Positions 33,097 to 44,595 of a stretch of DNA of 64,000 nt are shown here, one piece after another; position 1 is the first letter of the stretch; the number at the start of each line of letters is the position of its first letter. The stretch is from Isoetes taiwanensis (taxonomy: Eukaryota > Streptophyta > Lycopodiopsida > Isoetales > Isoetaceae): positions 188,001 through 252,000 of the forward strand of contig JAJEKV010000290.1 of assembly GCA_021234155.1 (NCBI GenBank), given 5' to 3'. The notes beneath the pieces are model-generated. The model was not told the DNA's origin. It saw nothing but the letters and a program-made list of their open reading frames with translations, and did not search any database. The position numbers and the translations under genes are program-made.

Positions 33097-35500
33097 TCAC
33101 ATCATTTTTCTAGGCAGCGCCTTCTTCGTCAGTTTCATCATTCGCAGTTCCATCCTCTTACGCACTGGGGACCTAGGTTCAACCTCCGATGACCTTTTTC
33201 CCTTAGTGAAACGTCCTCGAGGCGATGTTTCTTCTAGCCCGTTCTGTTTGTCAAGGTAAAAGCGAAGGTGAGTCCGCTGGATCACGTAGGCGATCAAGTC
33301 ATCAAGCGCATTGCTCGAACACTCGCCTTTACGTATCCCGAACTCCTCGGTATCCTCGGCCTGCGGCTGATCCGATCCGAGAATATGGCTTGGTCTATAT
33401 CATCTTCTTCGCAGCCAACGTGGGGTACGTTGAATGTCTTCATCAACATGGCTTGCAGCATTTATTGCAAGCATCTCGTCCTCACTTGTCTTGGCCTGTC
33501 CTCTTCCACCGAATACGCATCGATGAAAGGAAAGGCGTAGCTTATCGATTGCGGATGTACCAATTATTACGATTCAATAGCGCCCGGTTTGAGAAGTTGT
33601 ATATAAGTTTGTCGCCTTCTTATGTAGCAAGCGATTGGTGTATTTGTGTATGTACTTATAGGCACTCCAATTCCTCTCACTTGCACTATTGGAAGATACC
33701 AAAGAGAGGATAGTCATTGCAATTGCACGCAAGGTATCGATAACTTGCCCATGGGCTTGCCACCATGCATAGGATTCCATATTTGGTTCCTTCTTATGAC
33801 TCTCCGGTCGTCGTGAAGCTCTTCATCGCCCACCTTCCACTCGGGGTTACGGTATTCGATTAACTTCGGCAATGAAAAGCTTGTAGTGAATTTGTTGGGA
33901 TAGAACATTTTGCAACCTTCTTCAACGAGCCCATCACTTCTTTATCGTATGCTGGTCCATATCGTGGTTGTTGCGGGTCTAAGGGCTTGGCGCCATGAAG
34001 ATCATTGTATGACTTCTTCCATCGTTCATTGAAGTCTCTAAGTAGTCTGCTTGCTTAGCATTGTCAAATGGCGCATTGGGGCCATCACGTTCTAGGAAGG
34101 ATTGAATGGAGTGCCAACACCTCGGACCTTTCCGATTGCTTGCCCGAAGAATCAAGGGTTTTGATGGCATGACAAGCGGGTTGCATGCACCTCACAACAT
34201 TTTTACACCTTTCCAAAATGTCTCCCAGCCCAAGCATTTCTCGAAGGGCGGCGGCTTGTTGTCGGTGTTTGGCGGCATTTTTCCCTTTCTGCCTCCTTTC
34301 CCAATCAAAAACTCACGTATGATTAAAGATTGAGATAATCCAATCACGACACTTCAGCACTCTTTCAAGACGGATGTAATTGGAACCAAACCGAGTTTGC
34401 CCGTGATTCATGAGTGCTAGGCTCTTTCGGGCAATGACTTGTAAATGGCATAAATTGCCGGCTTCTTTGTGATGAATTTTACGAGCCGGCGCTTTCGAAT
34501 GGGATCTTTGAACCACGTGTCTTTGTGAGAACCGGTCCTTCAAACAATAGGTTCGAGGCAATGGCATTGGCAACTAGTAGCATGCAACCACGGAAATTCC
34601 GGACTCAATAATTCACCCGCTAGCTTGCAATTAGAGGCGTTATCCATTACAACTTGAAATATTCTCTTGGTCCAAAACTCTCTATCGGCCTTTGTTTTCG
34701 AAAAATCCAATCTCCGGTCACTTGGTGGGTTTTGGTTTCTACGGTTTTCAAAAATACTTCACCCCACGGATACACGATCATGAAATTTATAAGATGGTCC
34801 TTGTTTACATTGCTCCAACCATGGAGTCACTAATGAAGCTGGCCGCGCTTCAGTCCTGCGACACAACTTCATCTCCACCCTCTCAACCATTTTTCCATGT
34901 ATTTCATCAACCATTTTATTGTTGGCATGCTTGTATGAAGGCAATCTAAAGCCGGTCCTGCTTTGGCAACTTCTGGAAGGCTTCTTTCATTGCTTTGTGC
35001 TCCAAAAAAATATGTGGGAACAACCCAAGATATATAAAATGCCTCTACAACCTTCAATTCGTCTTCTTGATTTGCTCTCGATGTTAAGCAATGATCAACC
35101 CTCTGTTGCTTCGCCCTGTCTTTCCACTATTTCAATTGTCTCTATCATTCTCTGTTCTCCGCGGCTTATACCTATTGACCCTAGTCCACCCCTCGATTGG
35201 TATCTTTGTCCCCAGCAGGTGGTATAGTTATCTTAAATGCGCTCCTGCCCAAGCTTTGCTCTTGAGTATTAAGTAGCTTCGTCTTTTTCTCATATTATTC
35301 TTCGTTTTGCGTATCCCATCGGTCGAGACAATCTCAAGTCCGGCGGATGCGGTACAAGTTGCGCGACAGGCGCCTCGTTCGCGTAAGATGTGAGCTCAAT
35401 TTTGTTGCAGAACCATTTACCCGTGAGTATCCACAAAACACACATTCCCACTCATTTTGCCCAAACTCTTTCACAAACTCCCATTACGGGCATCTTTTCC
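33097..35500 (-). pseudogene. hAT transposase, decayed
   Basis: hAT transposases are RNase H-fold cut-and-paste enzymes. On the minus strand, from the N-terminus: a BED zinc finger (FGQNEWECVFCGYSRVNG then ATKLSSHL, about 35,390-35,470); a DUF659-like segment (LPSYKHANNKMVDEIHGKMV near 34,900); the block LALMNHGQTRFGSNYIRLER (about 34,340-34,410), which matches the TRF motif region; and the C-terminal dimerisation region (LVSSNSASERNWSAYKYIHK, about 33,640-33,700). A basic tail ends at 33,097. Several frameshifts and stops separate the blocks. I could not match terminal inverted repeats with 8-bp duplications. It is an ordinary dead hAT copy. Confidence 0.75.
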
Positions 35501-35869
35501 AACCCAACTCGATCACCGCATGCGTGCGCGAGTTCTGCGGCCCCGTCAGCCCCGCCACGAGCACACTGCGATCCTCGCACCTCTAGAGGTAGATGCATGA
35601 CCATTTCGCACCTCCGAGAGGTAGATCGTGACCGGTAGCCACCATTGCTTTCCGGACCGGCCGACAATGTCTCTTAATCGACTCCTTGATTACCACGAAC
35701 TAAAGGAAGACGTATATATGCAAAGGAGCAAGCTCACAATGCATATGTTACATCGACGTTCCGTGCGAGAATCAAGGGGGGTTGGACGGGACCCTATAGA
35801 ATATTCTATGGAAGCAGATGCGAACCCAAGGCTGGAAACCACTGGGACGGAGTAAACTCACGTTCCAGT

Positions 35870-35935
35870 AGCAGGGGTGCTTTAAGCAGGCAAAAACCCT
35901 GCTATAAGCATGCGTCCGGATGCATGCTTTTGATA
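35870..35935. repeat. Two short palindromes
   Basis: AGCAGGG...CCCTGCT (about 35,871-35,905) and AGCATGCGTCCGGATGCATGCT (35,907-35,930, near-palindromic). They might be a remnant of transposon termini. Confidence 0.4.
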
Positions 35936-36145
35936 CCCACCAGCATACTTTCACCCATATTAACCAGGCTTTGGCACATTAGGGATTTTTTGAGATCATA
36001 AAAGGGCCTTCTAAGAACTGCTGACTAAGCTATATGAACTACCAATCAGAAAACAGAACTAGTAATCCAGTCAGCAAAATCTGTCGATGATGCTGCATTT
36101 GCAAGGTTTTTGAGCCTTCTGGGATTCAACTCAAATGGCTAGCTT

Positions 36146-36924
36146 GCTGGTTATGAGTATCTTGAAGGAATTGAGGAGCTTCTTCAACGACTTAAATTAG
36201 CAGGCTATAGAATGCATGCATTTTCAAACTACCCTGCATGGTAAGGGGTTCTTACTCGATTACCTAAGATCGGTCAGAAAAAGGTAATATTGTCCTTGCT
36301 ATTTGCATTTACGTATGCCATGATTGAGGAGAAACTAGAATTATCACAATATCTGTCTTGGACATTTGTTTCTTGCAACTCAGGTCACTACTTTTGCTTT
36401 TACGTGATATTTGTTGACACTGAAATATCAGTAAACTCATTATAATAACTCTGAGCTGTATGAAATGGCTACATACAGGTCTGCGTAAACCAGATCAAGA
36501 GGCATTTCTTAAAGATGTAGACCACTTCCAATTGCATCCATCAAACTTCATCTTCATTGATGACCAGTAATTTTTTAACAATTGACACCCAAATAGTCAT
36601 ATTGCATGAATCAATATGTTGTGCGTAGATTTATCAAACTGATTTCTTGTGATTAACTGCAGGATAAATAATGTAGAAACAGATATACAAGTAGGAATGG
36701 TAGGTATACATTTCAAACACGCCAAAGGGTTGGAAGCTGGTTTCTGTGCTCAAGGACAAAGTGCTTATAATGTGATAAAAATATTAGTAACAGTGTATCT
36801 GATATCTGGAGGTAACTCTGTATTTTGTCACAAGAAAATAGATTTTTTTAGTAAAGACAAATTTAAAATTATTGTTGTGCAAGATAGTGGACATTCTATG
36901 TCTAAAAATGCACTCAATTCTTAA
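36146..36924 (+). pseudogene. HAD-family FMN hydrolase-like protein, partial
   Basis: Plastid FMN hydrolase and its HAD relatives dephosphorylate FMN to riboflavin. Four exon blocks are recognisable in order: GYEYLEGIEELLQRLKLAGY then RMHAFSNYPAW (36,149-36,240, donor GTAAGG); IEEKLELSQYLSWTFVSCNS (to 36,383); LRKPDQEAFLKDVDHFQLHP then SNFIFIDDQ (36,479-36,566), which keeps the K-P-D and D-D motifs; and INNVETDIQVGMVGIHFKHA (from 36,663). Introns have GT-AG ends, except the acceptor before the second block at about 36,311, where the expected AG is missing. The N-terminal nucleophile exon was not found. It is a truncated gene copy, probably non-functional. Confidence 0.75.
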
Positions 36925-37234
36925 ATATTCTTATCATGCTCATGTTCGTTATAGATGTCGTATTGCTATAATCTTCAATGCAAGAATTTGAATGCTGGAG
37001 TCATTTCTATGAATTCTTACCATGCTCATGTTCTTCACACATGCCAGATCTTTCAGTTTTCTCATTTTTACCATTTTATGAATTTGGTCTTCCTTTATGT
37101 TCAAAATCAACAATGAATTGGATTGCGTACCTTTTGTAGGTATCCTTTGTAGACTGCAAATTTGCAAGGTCTTTAGAATGTATGAGGCAGTTTACAGTAT
37201 GTTTCAGTGTTGGTATAAACAAGTCATTCACGAG
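36925..37234. other. AT-rich stretch after the HAD relic
   Basis: Two related segments around TCTTATCATGCTCATGTTC and TCTTACCATGCTCATGTTC (36,930 and 37,015) form a loose direct repeat. No gene. Confidence 0.4.
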
Positions 37235-37822
37235 CCATGGAAAAATGTGAGTTGTAAGAGAACTTTTAAGTATGTTTTCTTGAACTTCTGAATTGTTGAA
37301 GGACCTGATTCAAAGCTCTCGCCTTGCTAGAATTAGATTTAACCTCATAATCTGGATTTGATGCATTCTTTCAAGAATGTTAATTTGCAACCTGATTCAA
37401 AGCTCTCACCTTGCTAGAATTAGATTTAACCTCATCATTGTAGCATTCCTCGACATTTTTTGCAACTTGATTCAAAGCTCTCCCCTTGGTAGAATTAAAT
37501 TTAACCTCACAATCTGGATTTGATGCAACCATGGAAAAATGTGAGTTGTAAGAGAACTTTTAAGTATGTTTTCTTGAACTTCTGAATTGTTGAAGGACCT
37601 GATTCAAAGCTCTCGCCTTGCTAGAATTAGATTTAACCTCATAATCTGGATTTGATGCATTCTTTCAAGAATGTTAATTTGCAACCTGATTCAAAGCTCT
37701 CACCTTGCTAGAATTAGATTTAACCTCATCATTATAGCATTCCTCGACATTTTTTGCAACTTGATTCAAAGCTCTCCCCTTGGTAGAATTAAATTTAACC
37801 TCATAATCTGGATTTGATGCAT
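37235..37822. repeat. 294-bp tandem duplication with internal sub-repeats
   Basis: Units 37,235-37,528 and 37,529-37,822 are nearly identical. Each contains three copies of a sub-repeat around TGATTCAAAGCTCTC(G/A/C)CCTTG and TAGAATTA(G/A)ATTTAACCTCA. No coding content. Confidence 0.9.
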
Positions 37823-38119
37823 TCTTTCAAGAATATTGTTGGCAGGTGCTCATCGTTGTAGCATTCCTCAGCATTATTTTGCACTCTTCAATTTTCAGAA
37901 GTGTCTAGTCATGTTTACCAAATAACAAAGATTATCTTGTGAATGTGTATGGTGGGACCAATGCTAATGTAAATGACTACATAATCAATAATCATATGGT
38001 TAGGCAAATTGAGTATTAACGTCAAGTAAAAAAACAATCGTTCACATCTCCCAAAAGCACAATTTCATTGTAATGGGAAAATTTTTAGTAAACTGGAATT
38101 TTTTTATTATGGGGGTTGT
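37823..38119. other. AT-rich spacer
   Basis: Nothing recognisable apart from a trailing fragment of the preceding repeat. Confidence 0.4.
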
Positions 38120-38260
38120 ATAGACCTTATGCAGGGGTTGTATACACGTGTACAGTACCCTGTATCATAGACCTTATGCAGGGGTTGTATACACGTGTAT
38201 AGTACCCTGTATCATAGACCTTATGCAGGGGTTTAGGACACGTGCAGTACCTGTGTATCA
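38120..38260. repeat. 47-bp tandem repeat, three copies
   Basis: Units start at 38,120, 38,167 and 38,214 with ATAGACCTTATGCAGGGGTT. The core contains the palindrome ACACGTGT. The third unit is more diverged. Confidence 0.9.
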
Positions 38261-38374
38261 TACATACATGAATATTTAGAGAACATAATAACACGGTATC
38301 ATATACCAACTTCCAAACACAATAGAGACCGAAGTATGAACTATGTATGTCCCTAGTAACCTTCCCCCAGGTTC

Positions 38375-38774
38375 CTAACCCCTTCCCCTTCCCCTTTCCC
38401 TTGGCCTGCGTGGTCTAACCCATGCATCTGGGTTAGGAGTCAAGAGCCCACGCTCCTCCCAGCCTGATTCTTCCCACCATATGGGGTACCTAGTCATTAG
38501 AAAAAGTAATTCCACAGGATGATACTCACGGAAGAAGAGCGGACCCAACTCCACAAAACCGTTGTACTCGTTGTAGCACCCTAATAAGGCCATACATCTG
38601 TCCCTTAGAAATTTCATGAATGAACTCTGATATGTATGCATCTAGAGAGTGTGCTAAATATCCAGCACGAAGAAGAGGCCTCAATTGCTGTAGCATCTCG
38701 TCCAGATAAGGAGGGGGTTCAAGAATTCCCCTCATTGCAAGTCTCCTATAACATTCGGATGGATTAATTTCCAT
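38375..38774 (-). pseudogene. Unrecognised coding relic with a frameshift
   Basis: On the minus strand a protein-like frame begins MEINPSECYRRLAMRGILEP at 38,774 and runs to the region of LAHSLDAY. The continuation with the best composition (CYNEYNGFVELGPLFFREYH, then PIWWEES) is in another frame from about 38,640, so a frameshift splits one protein of about 130 residues. No domain is recognised. The neighbours are minisatellites, and its origin is unclear. Confidence 0.35.
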
Positions 38775-38984
38775 CGGTGGCTCATGACCACAATCAAATC
38801 GCTCGAATGAAGTTGATCAACTCCATTGTAAGCTCCTTGGTGGGACTGTGGCGCAACCTCCACTCAAGAAATGGTCCCATAGCTCATCCATTCAGGGCCG
38901 CACAGAATGCACGGGGCATGCTTCAGGCCTTCCGAGTAGCGAGGGAGGATTAGGTCAATCATTTGCAAAAGCAAGCAAGGATCA

Positions 38985-39535
38985 CCGGCGGAGCAAGGAA
39001 CACGGAAGCGAGCAAGTAGCAAGAGCAAGCAACAAGATCAAGTAGCAAGGACCTGAGGAATGAAGTAGCAAGGAACAAGGATCAAAAGTAGCAAGATGCA
39101 ATGAACAAGGAAGATCAAGTAGCAAGAAGATCAAGGAACAAGGAAGATCAAGGAGCAAGAAGCAAGGATCAAGATCAAGTAGCAAGGAACAAGATCAAGT
39201 AGCAAGATCAAGAGCAAGGAACAAGATCAAGTAGCAAGAAGATCAAGGAACAAAGGAAGATCAAGGAGCAAGAAGCAAGGATCAAGATCAAGTATCAAGG
39301 AACAAGATCAAGTAGCAAGATCAAGAGCAAGGAATAAGATCAAGTAGCAAGGAGCACGGGAATGAAGTAGCAAGGATTCCGAACAAGGATCAAGATCAAC
39401 TGTAGCAAGAAGCAATGAACAAGGAAGATCAAGTAGCAAGAAGATCATGGAACAAGGAAGATCAAGTAGCAAGAAGATCAAGGAACAAGGAAGATGAAGG
39501 AGCAAGAAGCAAGGATCAAGATCAAGTAGCAAGGT
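38985..39535. repeat. AGCAAG/ATCAAG minisatellite block, 550 bp
   Basis: This is a purine-rich array of AGCAAG, GAACAAG, GATCAAG and TAGCAAGAAGATCAAGGA units with higher-order duplication: the segment around 39,115-39,235 resembles 39,235-39,330 and 39,420-39,530. Confidence 0.9.
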
Positions 39536-39576
39536 GAAAAGTGAGAAGTGAAAGCAAGGTAAAAGAATTTATAGCT

Positions 39577-39680
39577 ACGAATCCAATAATGTTGAAGTAT
39601 AATACCAATAATGCTGAGGTATAATACCAATAATGCTCACGTATAATACCAATAATGCTGAAGTATTATACCAATAATTC
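39577..39680. repeat. 25-bp tandem repeat, four copies
   Basis: The unit is roughly CCAATAATGCTGAGGTATAATA with an A/T-rich join. Confidence 0.85.
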
Positions 39681-39978
39681 TACAACGACTATAAAAGCAG
39701 CTCCATTCGGTGGTAGAAGTCATTCATCTCCTATGGCTTATAATATTTATGAGTATGAAGATCGGTTTGAGACCATTCTTTGCTCCATGAGCTACAATGA
39801 TATTGTTCGGTGCATACATAAAACAGTTAAGCTGTATCCCTACTTGCAATCCAAAGCTGATGGTCCTGAGTGTCATTGCCCTGGCCTTACTCGTGTTGTG
39901 ATCCATCTTCTTTGGCTTCTGAGAAACAGTGCCTATGAGCTGAATGCGATCACGTTAGCAGGGATTGAAGATGAGTGA
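39655..39978 (+). CDS. Hypothetical protein, about 82-107 codons
   Basis: The frame runs to TGA 39,976-39,978. A sensible start is ATG 39,733, because the upstream codons are translated minisatellite. The product is protein-like: YEYEDRFETILCSMSYNDIV, HKTVKLYPYLQSKADGPECH and LLWLLRNSAYELNAITLAGI, with two C/H residues. I do not recognise a family. A conserved-looking exon or transposon accessory protein is possible. Confidence 0.35.
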   Translation: MLKYYTNNSTTTIKAAPFGGRSHSSPMAYNIYEYEDRFETILCSMSYNDIVRCIHKTVKLYPYLQSKADGPECHCPGLTRVVIHLLWLLRNSAYELNAITLAGIEDE

Positions 39979-40320
39979 ATCATCGACTCTATAATGCCAT
40001 CAATAATATGTGCATCTAAATTATATGTATGCCATCAATAATGTGTGCATCAGATGTAATGATGTGTATTAAACACCTATTATAAAAGATGTAAGGATGT
40101 TAGTATAAGCATAATGAAAGCTAATTGATGTATCGACAATGTATTAATTGTCCAAAATGCTTAAGTATTATAGCAAAAGAAATTACATACATAATTATCG
40201 AGAACATGAGTGAGATTGAGAGCTTTTAGCTAATGCTATGTCCCCCCACATGTCAACAATGTATTTTGGAATCAAAGCGGTCTTGGTCTTTTGCCATTTG
40301 CATCCCATGCATAATGTATG
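39979..40320. other. AT-rich spacer
   Basis: Direct repeats of ATGCCATCAATAATGTGTGCATC (39,990-40,050). Nothing else. Confidence 0.45.
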
Positions 40321-40329
40321 GCATCTAAC

Positions 40330-42423
40330 TTCTCATACCTTGATGGATCGATGGATTGGGTCGCCAGCGTTTAGTTAAGCAACACGTATAGTCACGACCA
40401 ACGGGCATCCACCATGATACATAAATGTGACCATAATTGGTAGACTGGCGGATCTAGGATGGCATCTTCTTACGTAAAGCCCAACCACGTTGGAGTTTCA
40501 TCGTCTCAGTGGGACTAAAACAAACATACCTTTCGTAACATGTGCATGAGGATCGAACTCATCCATAGGCAACCTTGGGCATCCATCTGGCTTTGGCCCA
40601 CAATACGTAGGCAAAGGTCTTACAAGCCACGGCGGCTTCATCGACCTCTCGGAGTAAATGCAACTTGTAGAGGTTCTTGCCTTGTACGCAACCAAAAGTT
40701 ATCATTTTGAGGTCGATCACGGAGATACATCTTCCTAACACACAAGAATCTCGTGCGGTAATCCATAGTTGCTTTGTCTTGTCGTTGCAAACACACTATC
40801 TTCTTGATTTTTTGCGGAAGGAATTCCATAATGCTATGTACTTGTTGATCTTTGTCAAAAGCCGGGGAGATCTTTCAATGTCTTCCTTGGAGGGATATTT
40901 TTAGGCACCCCGTTGGTAACGTTGGCTCACCATTTTCATCCTCCTTCCACATTCTTATTCCTTTTCGGAATCCACTCTTTATGGGTTGGCCGCATCTTAT
41001 ATTGCATAATGGGCCATTTCCCATCCATTTTAAATCGAATAGCAATGGGTCGGTAGCTTTTGTTAGGCGTTGGCCTTTATCGGGGATATATCCCTTGACA
41101 AAGCCTTTCCAATCTGGAACTTCATCGAGACTTTGCATTGCACTTGCTAAACAAGTAAAAGCAACTCGGGCAAAGTTAGAGCATCCAGATGAACTCATTA
41201 ACGTCGAGAAGTTCCCAAACAATGCATCAATATCGTCATGAGTATGCCCAACCATCATGAAGCCAACCTGAATCTCATCAAATACCTTAAGCCATGTCAA
41301 ATAAGAGAGGTAGAAGAACACATATCTATTTTTATTTTGACCCGATGCATTATCCAACTGTAAGTAGAGATTTCGAGGAAGAGGATTAAAGCCTTCTAAG
41401 TTGGCACTAGAAGATGAAGGCATCTTCTCTTGTGTCTCAAGGCTAGCTTATCTTGCGATTGGTCGAGTATCTTTTAGGGGCTTGCATCAATTTGCAATCA
41501 GTAGTTACGCTTCCACACAGATCACCACACTTGTCTTCTTCCGGCAACTCAAGATAGTGTAGGATCCTAGAAAGTGATCCAACATGAAAGTTTGAGTCAT
41601 CCTTCCAAAGATCAAGAGAGAAATGGCCATAAGCCCGTCCACCATGACCATGTGTCAATGCTCCTGTCAAGCTGCTCTTCAAGCGATCTCCTCTCCAAAC
41701 AGACTTTGCGAGATGGTGACTTCTTGGTGTGAGTGTTTTGACCTGATCCATCTTATCATGTATTATGCAAAGGTGACTTTTACGTGAGCGATGTGATAAT
41801 GCACGTCAATGCCAATATTGACTCCCTCTGAGAACGTTGTTCCAACATATGTGCCCGTAGTTGAATTGAAAGGTTACACCTCTCCCTTGTATCTTTTGTT
41901 CTTTCCAATTTCGCTTTGATCACTACATATATGTTACACTTGGAGAATCTTTGTATTTTTTGCTATCTCGACGCGTCACGGAAACTCCTTCTTCCAAATA
42001 TTGTAAAAAGAGGGCAAGGTTACACTCTTTCCTGTCAATTCTTCCACCACGGCACCCACTTCCTTATGTATGCTCTTCTTATTAAGAATGGAAGGAAGTT
42101 TCTTGAATATTCTCCCTTATATCATCCTTTCCTTTTTGCTTCTATGTGGAATGCTCTCGCATTCTCACTAATGAAGGTATCAAGCACACTTTACGTAGCT
42201 AGTGTCACGCGGATCTAGGCTTCTTAGAGCACGTATTACCATGCTTTCTGCCCGTTTTCCACCTAACTTCGAACCTCTTCCTCCAACTATAAAAGCGTGA
42301 AAGAGCAACTCCTAAAGCCACGCGCCATCTTAATTGTGTGACCTCCACTCCATAGACCACTACTTTTCGCCTCGGACGCCTCGTATAAGTTACACTCAAC
42401 ACATCAAAACAAAGCGTAATCAC
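40330..42423 (-). pseudogene. DUF7869-type transposase-like protein, decayed
   Basis: Proteins with this domain are encoded by repetitive elements in plants, algae and invertebrates and look like DDE/RNase H-fold nucleases. On the minus strand in order: WRVALGVALSRFYSWRKRFE followed by GRKHGN (about 42,265-42,350); MDQVKTLTPRSHHLAKSVWR (41,692-41,751); GALTHGHGGRAYGHFSLDLW; LYLQLDNASGQNKNRYVFFY (about 41,310-41,370, with the D-N-x-x-x-Q-N-K-N block); and VGFMMVGHTHDDIDALFGNF (about 41,200-41,260, the H-x-H-D-D-I-D block). A longer intact stretch of 182 codons spans 40,875-41,423. Frameshifts separate the other blocks. Terminal repeats were not identified. Confidence 0.65.
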
Positions 42424-42429
42424 GGCCTT

Positions 42430-43480
42430 TGCTTGATTGAGAATAAAATTCTTTTCTTAAGGCACATACTTGCTCTCGGCTCGGTTTTTTGACACATTCG
42501 TCCTTGCGGCATGTTGATTTTAGAGCACTCTTGATTGACTTGGAGGCGTACATCCTCTCCTCCTTGCTATCCCCCTTTGGTTCCCTCGACCCTCTTCACA
42601 TATGTATATTTCCTTTTCCTCTTGAATTGCTTCTCAACATCGGCTTCCAAGCACTCAACTTCTAAGTCATCTGTTCGAGCAACTCGAGCTTGTAAATGTT
42701 GTGAACTGTCCTACCATCATGAAGCAAAACATCATGGGTCTCCTGGGTTACTAGGCTTTGTTAGCTATAGGCCTCTCAAAGACAAGCATGACATGACTGA
42801 TATTTTGTTTCCCGTTGGATCTATTATGTTACTTACTTGAAAGCCCGACCTTTGATACACCCAAGAACTCATCGTCTATAGCATCACGAGGATCACTAAA
42901 GACTATATTAAGCCTCAGAATATTTAGATCCAATGCGAGGAATGAAGAATGTAGCATGGCAAACCTAGTAGATACGTTGCGGAGTAGTAGATTGTCTCAT
43001 CTTGGGCTTAAACAACCCGAGACCAAGGCGGGCAGCTAGATTCTCATGACCTCCAATCTCCTCTACTATCTCGTCTTCTTCATTTGTTCTTTGTGTTGCT
43101 TGGTTCACCACGGTGAGATTGAAGCCTGATGTCCGTGAACTCTTGGCGGATGGTGTACTAGATGAATCCTCTTCGAAGAGGGCAAATTGAGGGATCTCGA
43201 AGATGTATCTTCACTTGAGGGGCACTCATTTTGTTTTACATCCCTCTTAGGCCTTTGAATGAATGTGCCCTCTTGCTTCATCAATGTTATCGCCCCTCCC
43301 GCTGAGGGGCTGGAAGCTTCGGTCGATGGGATCACCGGACTCAAGTGACCTCAATAAGCTACATTTGAAGGATCTATTTTCTTCCCATGAAGAGTGGTTC
43401 TATTCAAAATATGTCCCCAGGGCAACAATTGTCCTCAAGCCCGAATAGGTTGTACAGGGGGAAAATTGAACTGTTTCAAT
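42430..43480. other. Probable remainder of the same element
   Basis: Base composition is similar to the transposase relic. Short frames exist, but no domain is recognisable. Confidence 0.3.
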
Positions 43481-43635
43481 CAAGCAAAGGCGACACTTTT
43501 TAGAACATATGAAATAGACGAAAAATAAGCAATAAATAAGCGAAAATGGCGCCATTTAGTACAAAAGAATAAATTTTGGTCTAAATTTGGAGCCAAATCG
43601 CGCCATTGCGCCATTTGGTCGCAACGGTGCACTTG

Positions 43636-43712
43636 GATCAAATGATGCCATGGCCATTTGATCAAATTCACACCTATGGCACATTCATAGGTGTGAATTT
43701 GGAACAAATGGC
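43636..43712. repeat. Nested palindromes / fold-back sequence
   Basis: GATCAAATGATGCCATGGCC...GATC (43,636-43,663) is a near-palindrome. It is followed by perfect 15-bp arms AAATTCACACCTATG (43,664-43,678) and CATAGGTGTGAATTT (43,686-43,700). The sequence flanking the two arms also pairs (GCCATTTGATC with CAAATGGC), so the whole stretch folds back on itself. Confidence 0.8.
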
Positions 43713-43753
43713 GCCATGGCGCCATTGGCATCCTTCCCCTAGATTGGTGCACC

Positions 43754-43969
43754 ATGAAGAAGGTGGCCTTCCATATAGCTAGAGCTTGGACAATCTGGTC
43801 AATATGGAAAAGGAGAAATGCCTTAGTCTTCAATGAGAATCAAGAGGTCATATCACCAAATCAGCTTCTACATACGATACTTGAAAGGCTAAAAAAATTC
43901 AGGCTTGTGTTTGAGAGCGAAGAAAAAGTAAAGGCTGAAATATGGGGCACCTACCTAAGTCTACACTAG
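43754..43969 (+). pseudogene. L1-type LINE ORF2 C-terminal fragment
   Basis: A frame of 71 codons contains ARAWTIWSIWKRRNALVFNE followed by an amphipathic helix (LLHTILERLKKFRLVFESEE). The W-x-I-W-x-x-R-N-x-x-x-F pattern is typical of the C-terminal region after the reverse transcriptase in plant L1 elements. No upstream RT is present, so it is a 5'-truncated copy. The 3' end may lie near 44.1 kb. Confidence 0.55.
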
Positions 43970-44329
43970 GACGTCCAAGAGAGTAGTGCAAGAAGGAGCC
44001 ATGTAGCTATCCTCATCTCAGATTACGAAGCCTTCAAGCCTCCAGGCGAGCCGCTACAGTGTTTATTCCGGCTTTGAGGCGAGCTGTTTAAGGGTATAAA
44101 ATAGGAAGCTCAATTCCGAGCATGCCGACTATGGCAGATCAGAAGAAAAATAGGTGTTTCTACAAGTTAGCGTTACCTTCTTGGCTATGGCTGCCCTTCC
44201 ATCTATAATGTTTTGGATGCAAGAATAGCTCCACCGGAATGGATAAGTTGTAGATCTAGCCGTCTTTTATGCCGGTATAATTTTTTGGATGCAAGAATAG
44301 CTCCAAAATCTGGAGCTTTGGTAGCTATT

Positions 44330-44595
44330 GGAGCACCGGAATGGATAAATTGTGGATGAAATCGCAAGAATCTTCAAAGAAAACAGCTTGAATCTGCATT
44401 GAATCTGCATCGAATCTGCTTCAATCGCCCCTGCAGGTGTAATCGGCCGGAATCCCCCTACGTGGGCCCGCGTCGTAAACCCACGGGCCGCTTTGCGGTT
44501 TAAATTTCGGCGGCCGGCGCCGCCTGCCGGTTTCCCACCGGAAACCCTCTCCTACCCGTGGGTTCCCTAGCACGTAAACCACGGGTAGGGGGGAA
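44330..44595. repeat. Direct repeat, copy 1 (partner 45,160-45,410)
   Basis: Shares AAATCGCAAGAATCTTCAAA, GTGGGCCCGCGTCGTAAACCC and CCACCGGAAACCCTCTCCTA with the second copy 0.8 kb downstream. It contains CTACCCGTGG...CCACGGGTAG arms. Confidence 0.8.

Noticed and set aside
32920-35905. CAGGG-type terminal inverted repeats bounding the hAT relic (32,926 and about 35,904)
   Set aside because: The similarity stops after five bases and the flanking 8-mers do not match.
38985-39535. CRISPR-like repeat array
   Set aside because: Units have no constant repeat/unique spacer structure and the genome is eukaryotic; it is a minisatellite.
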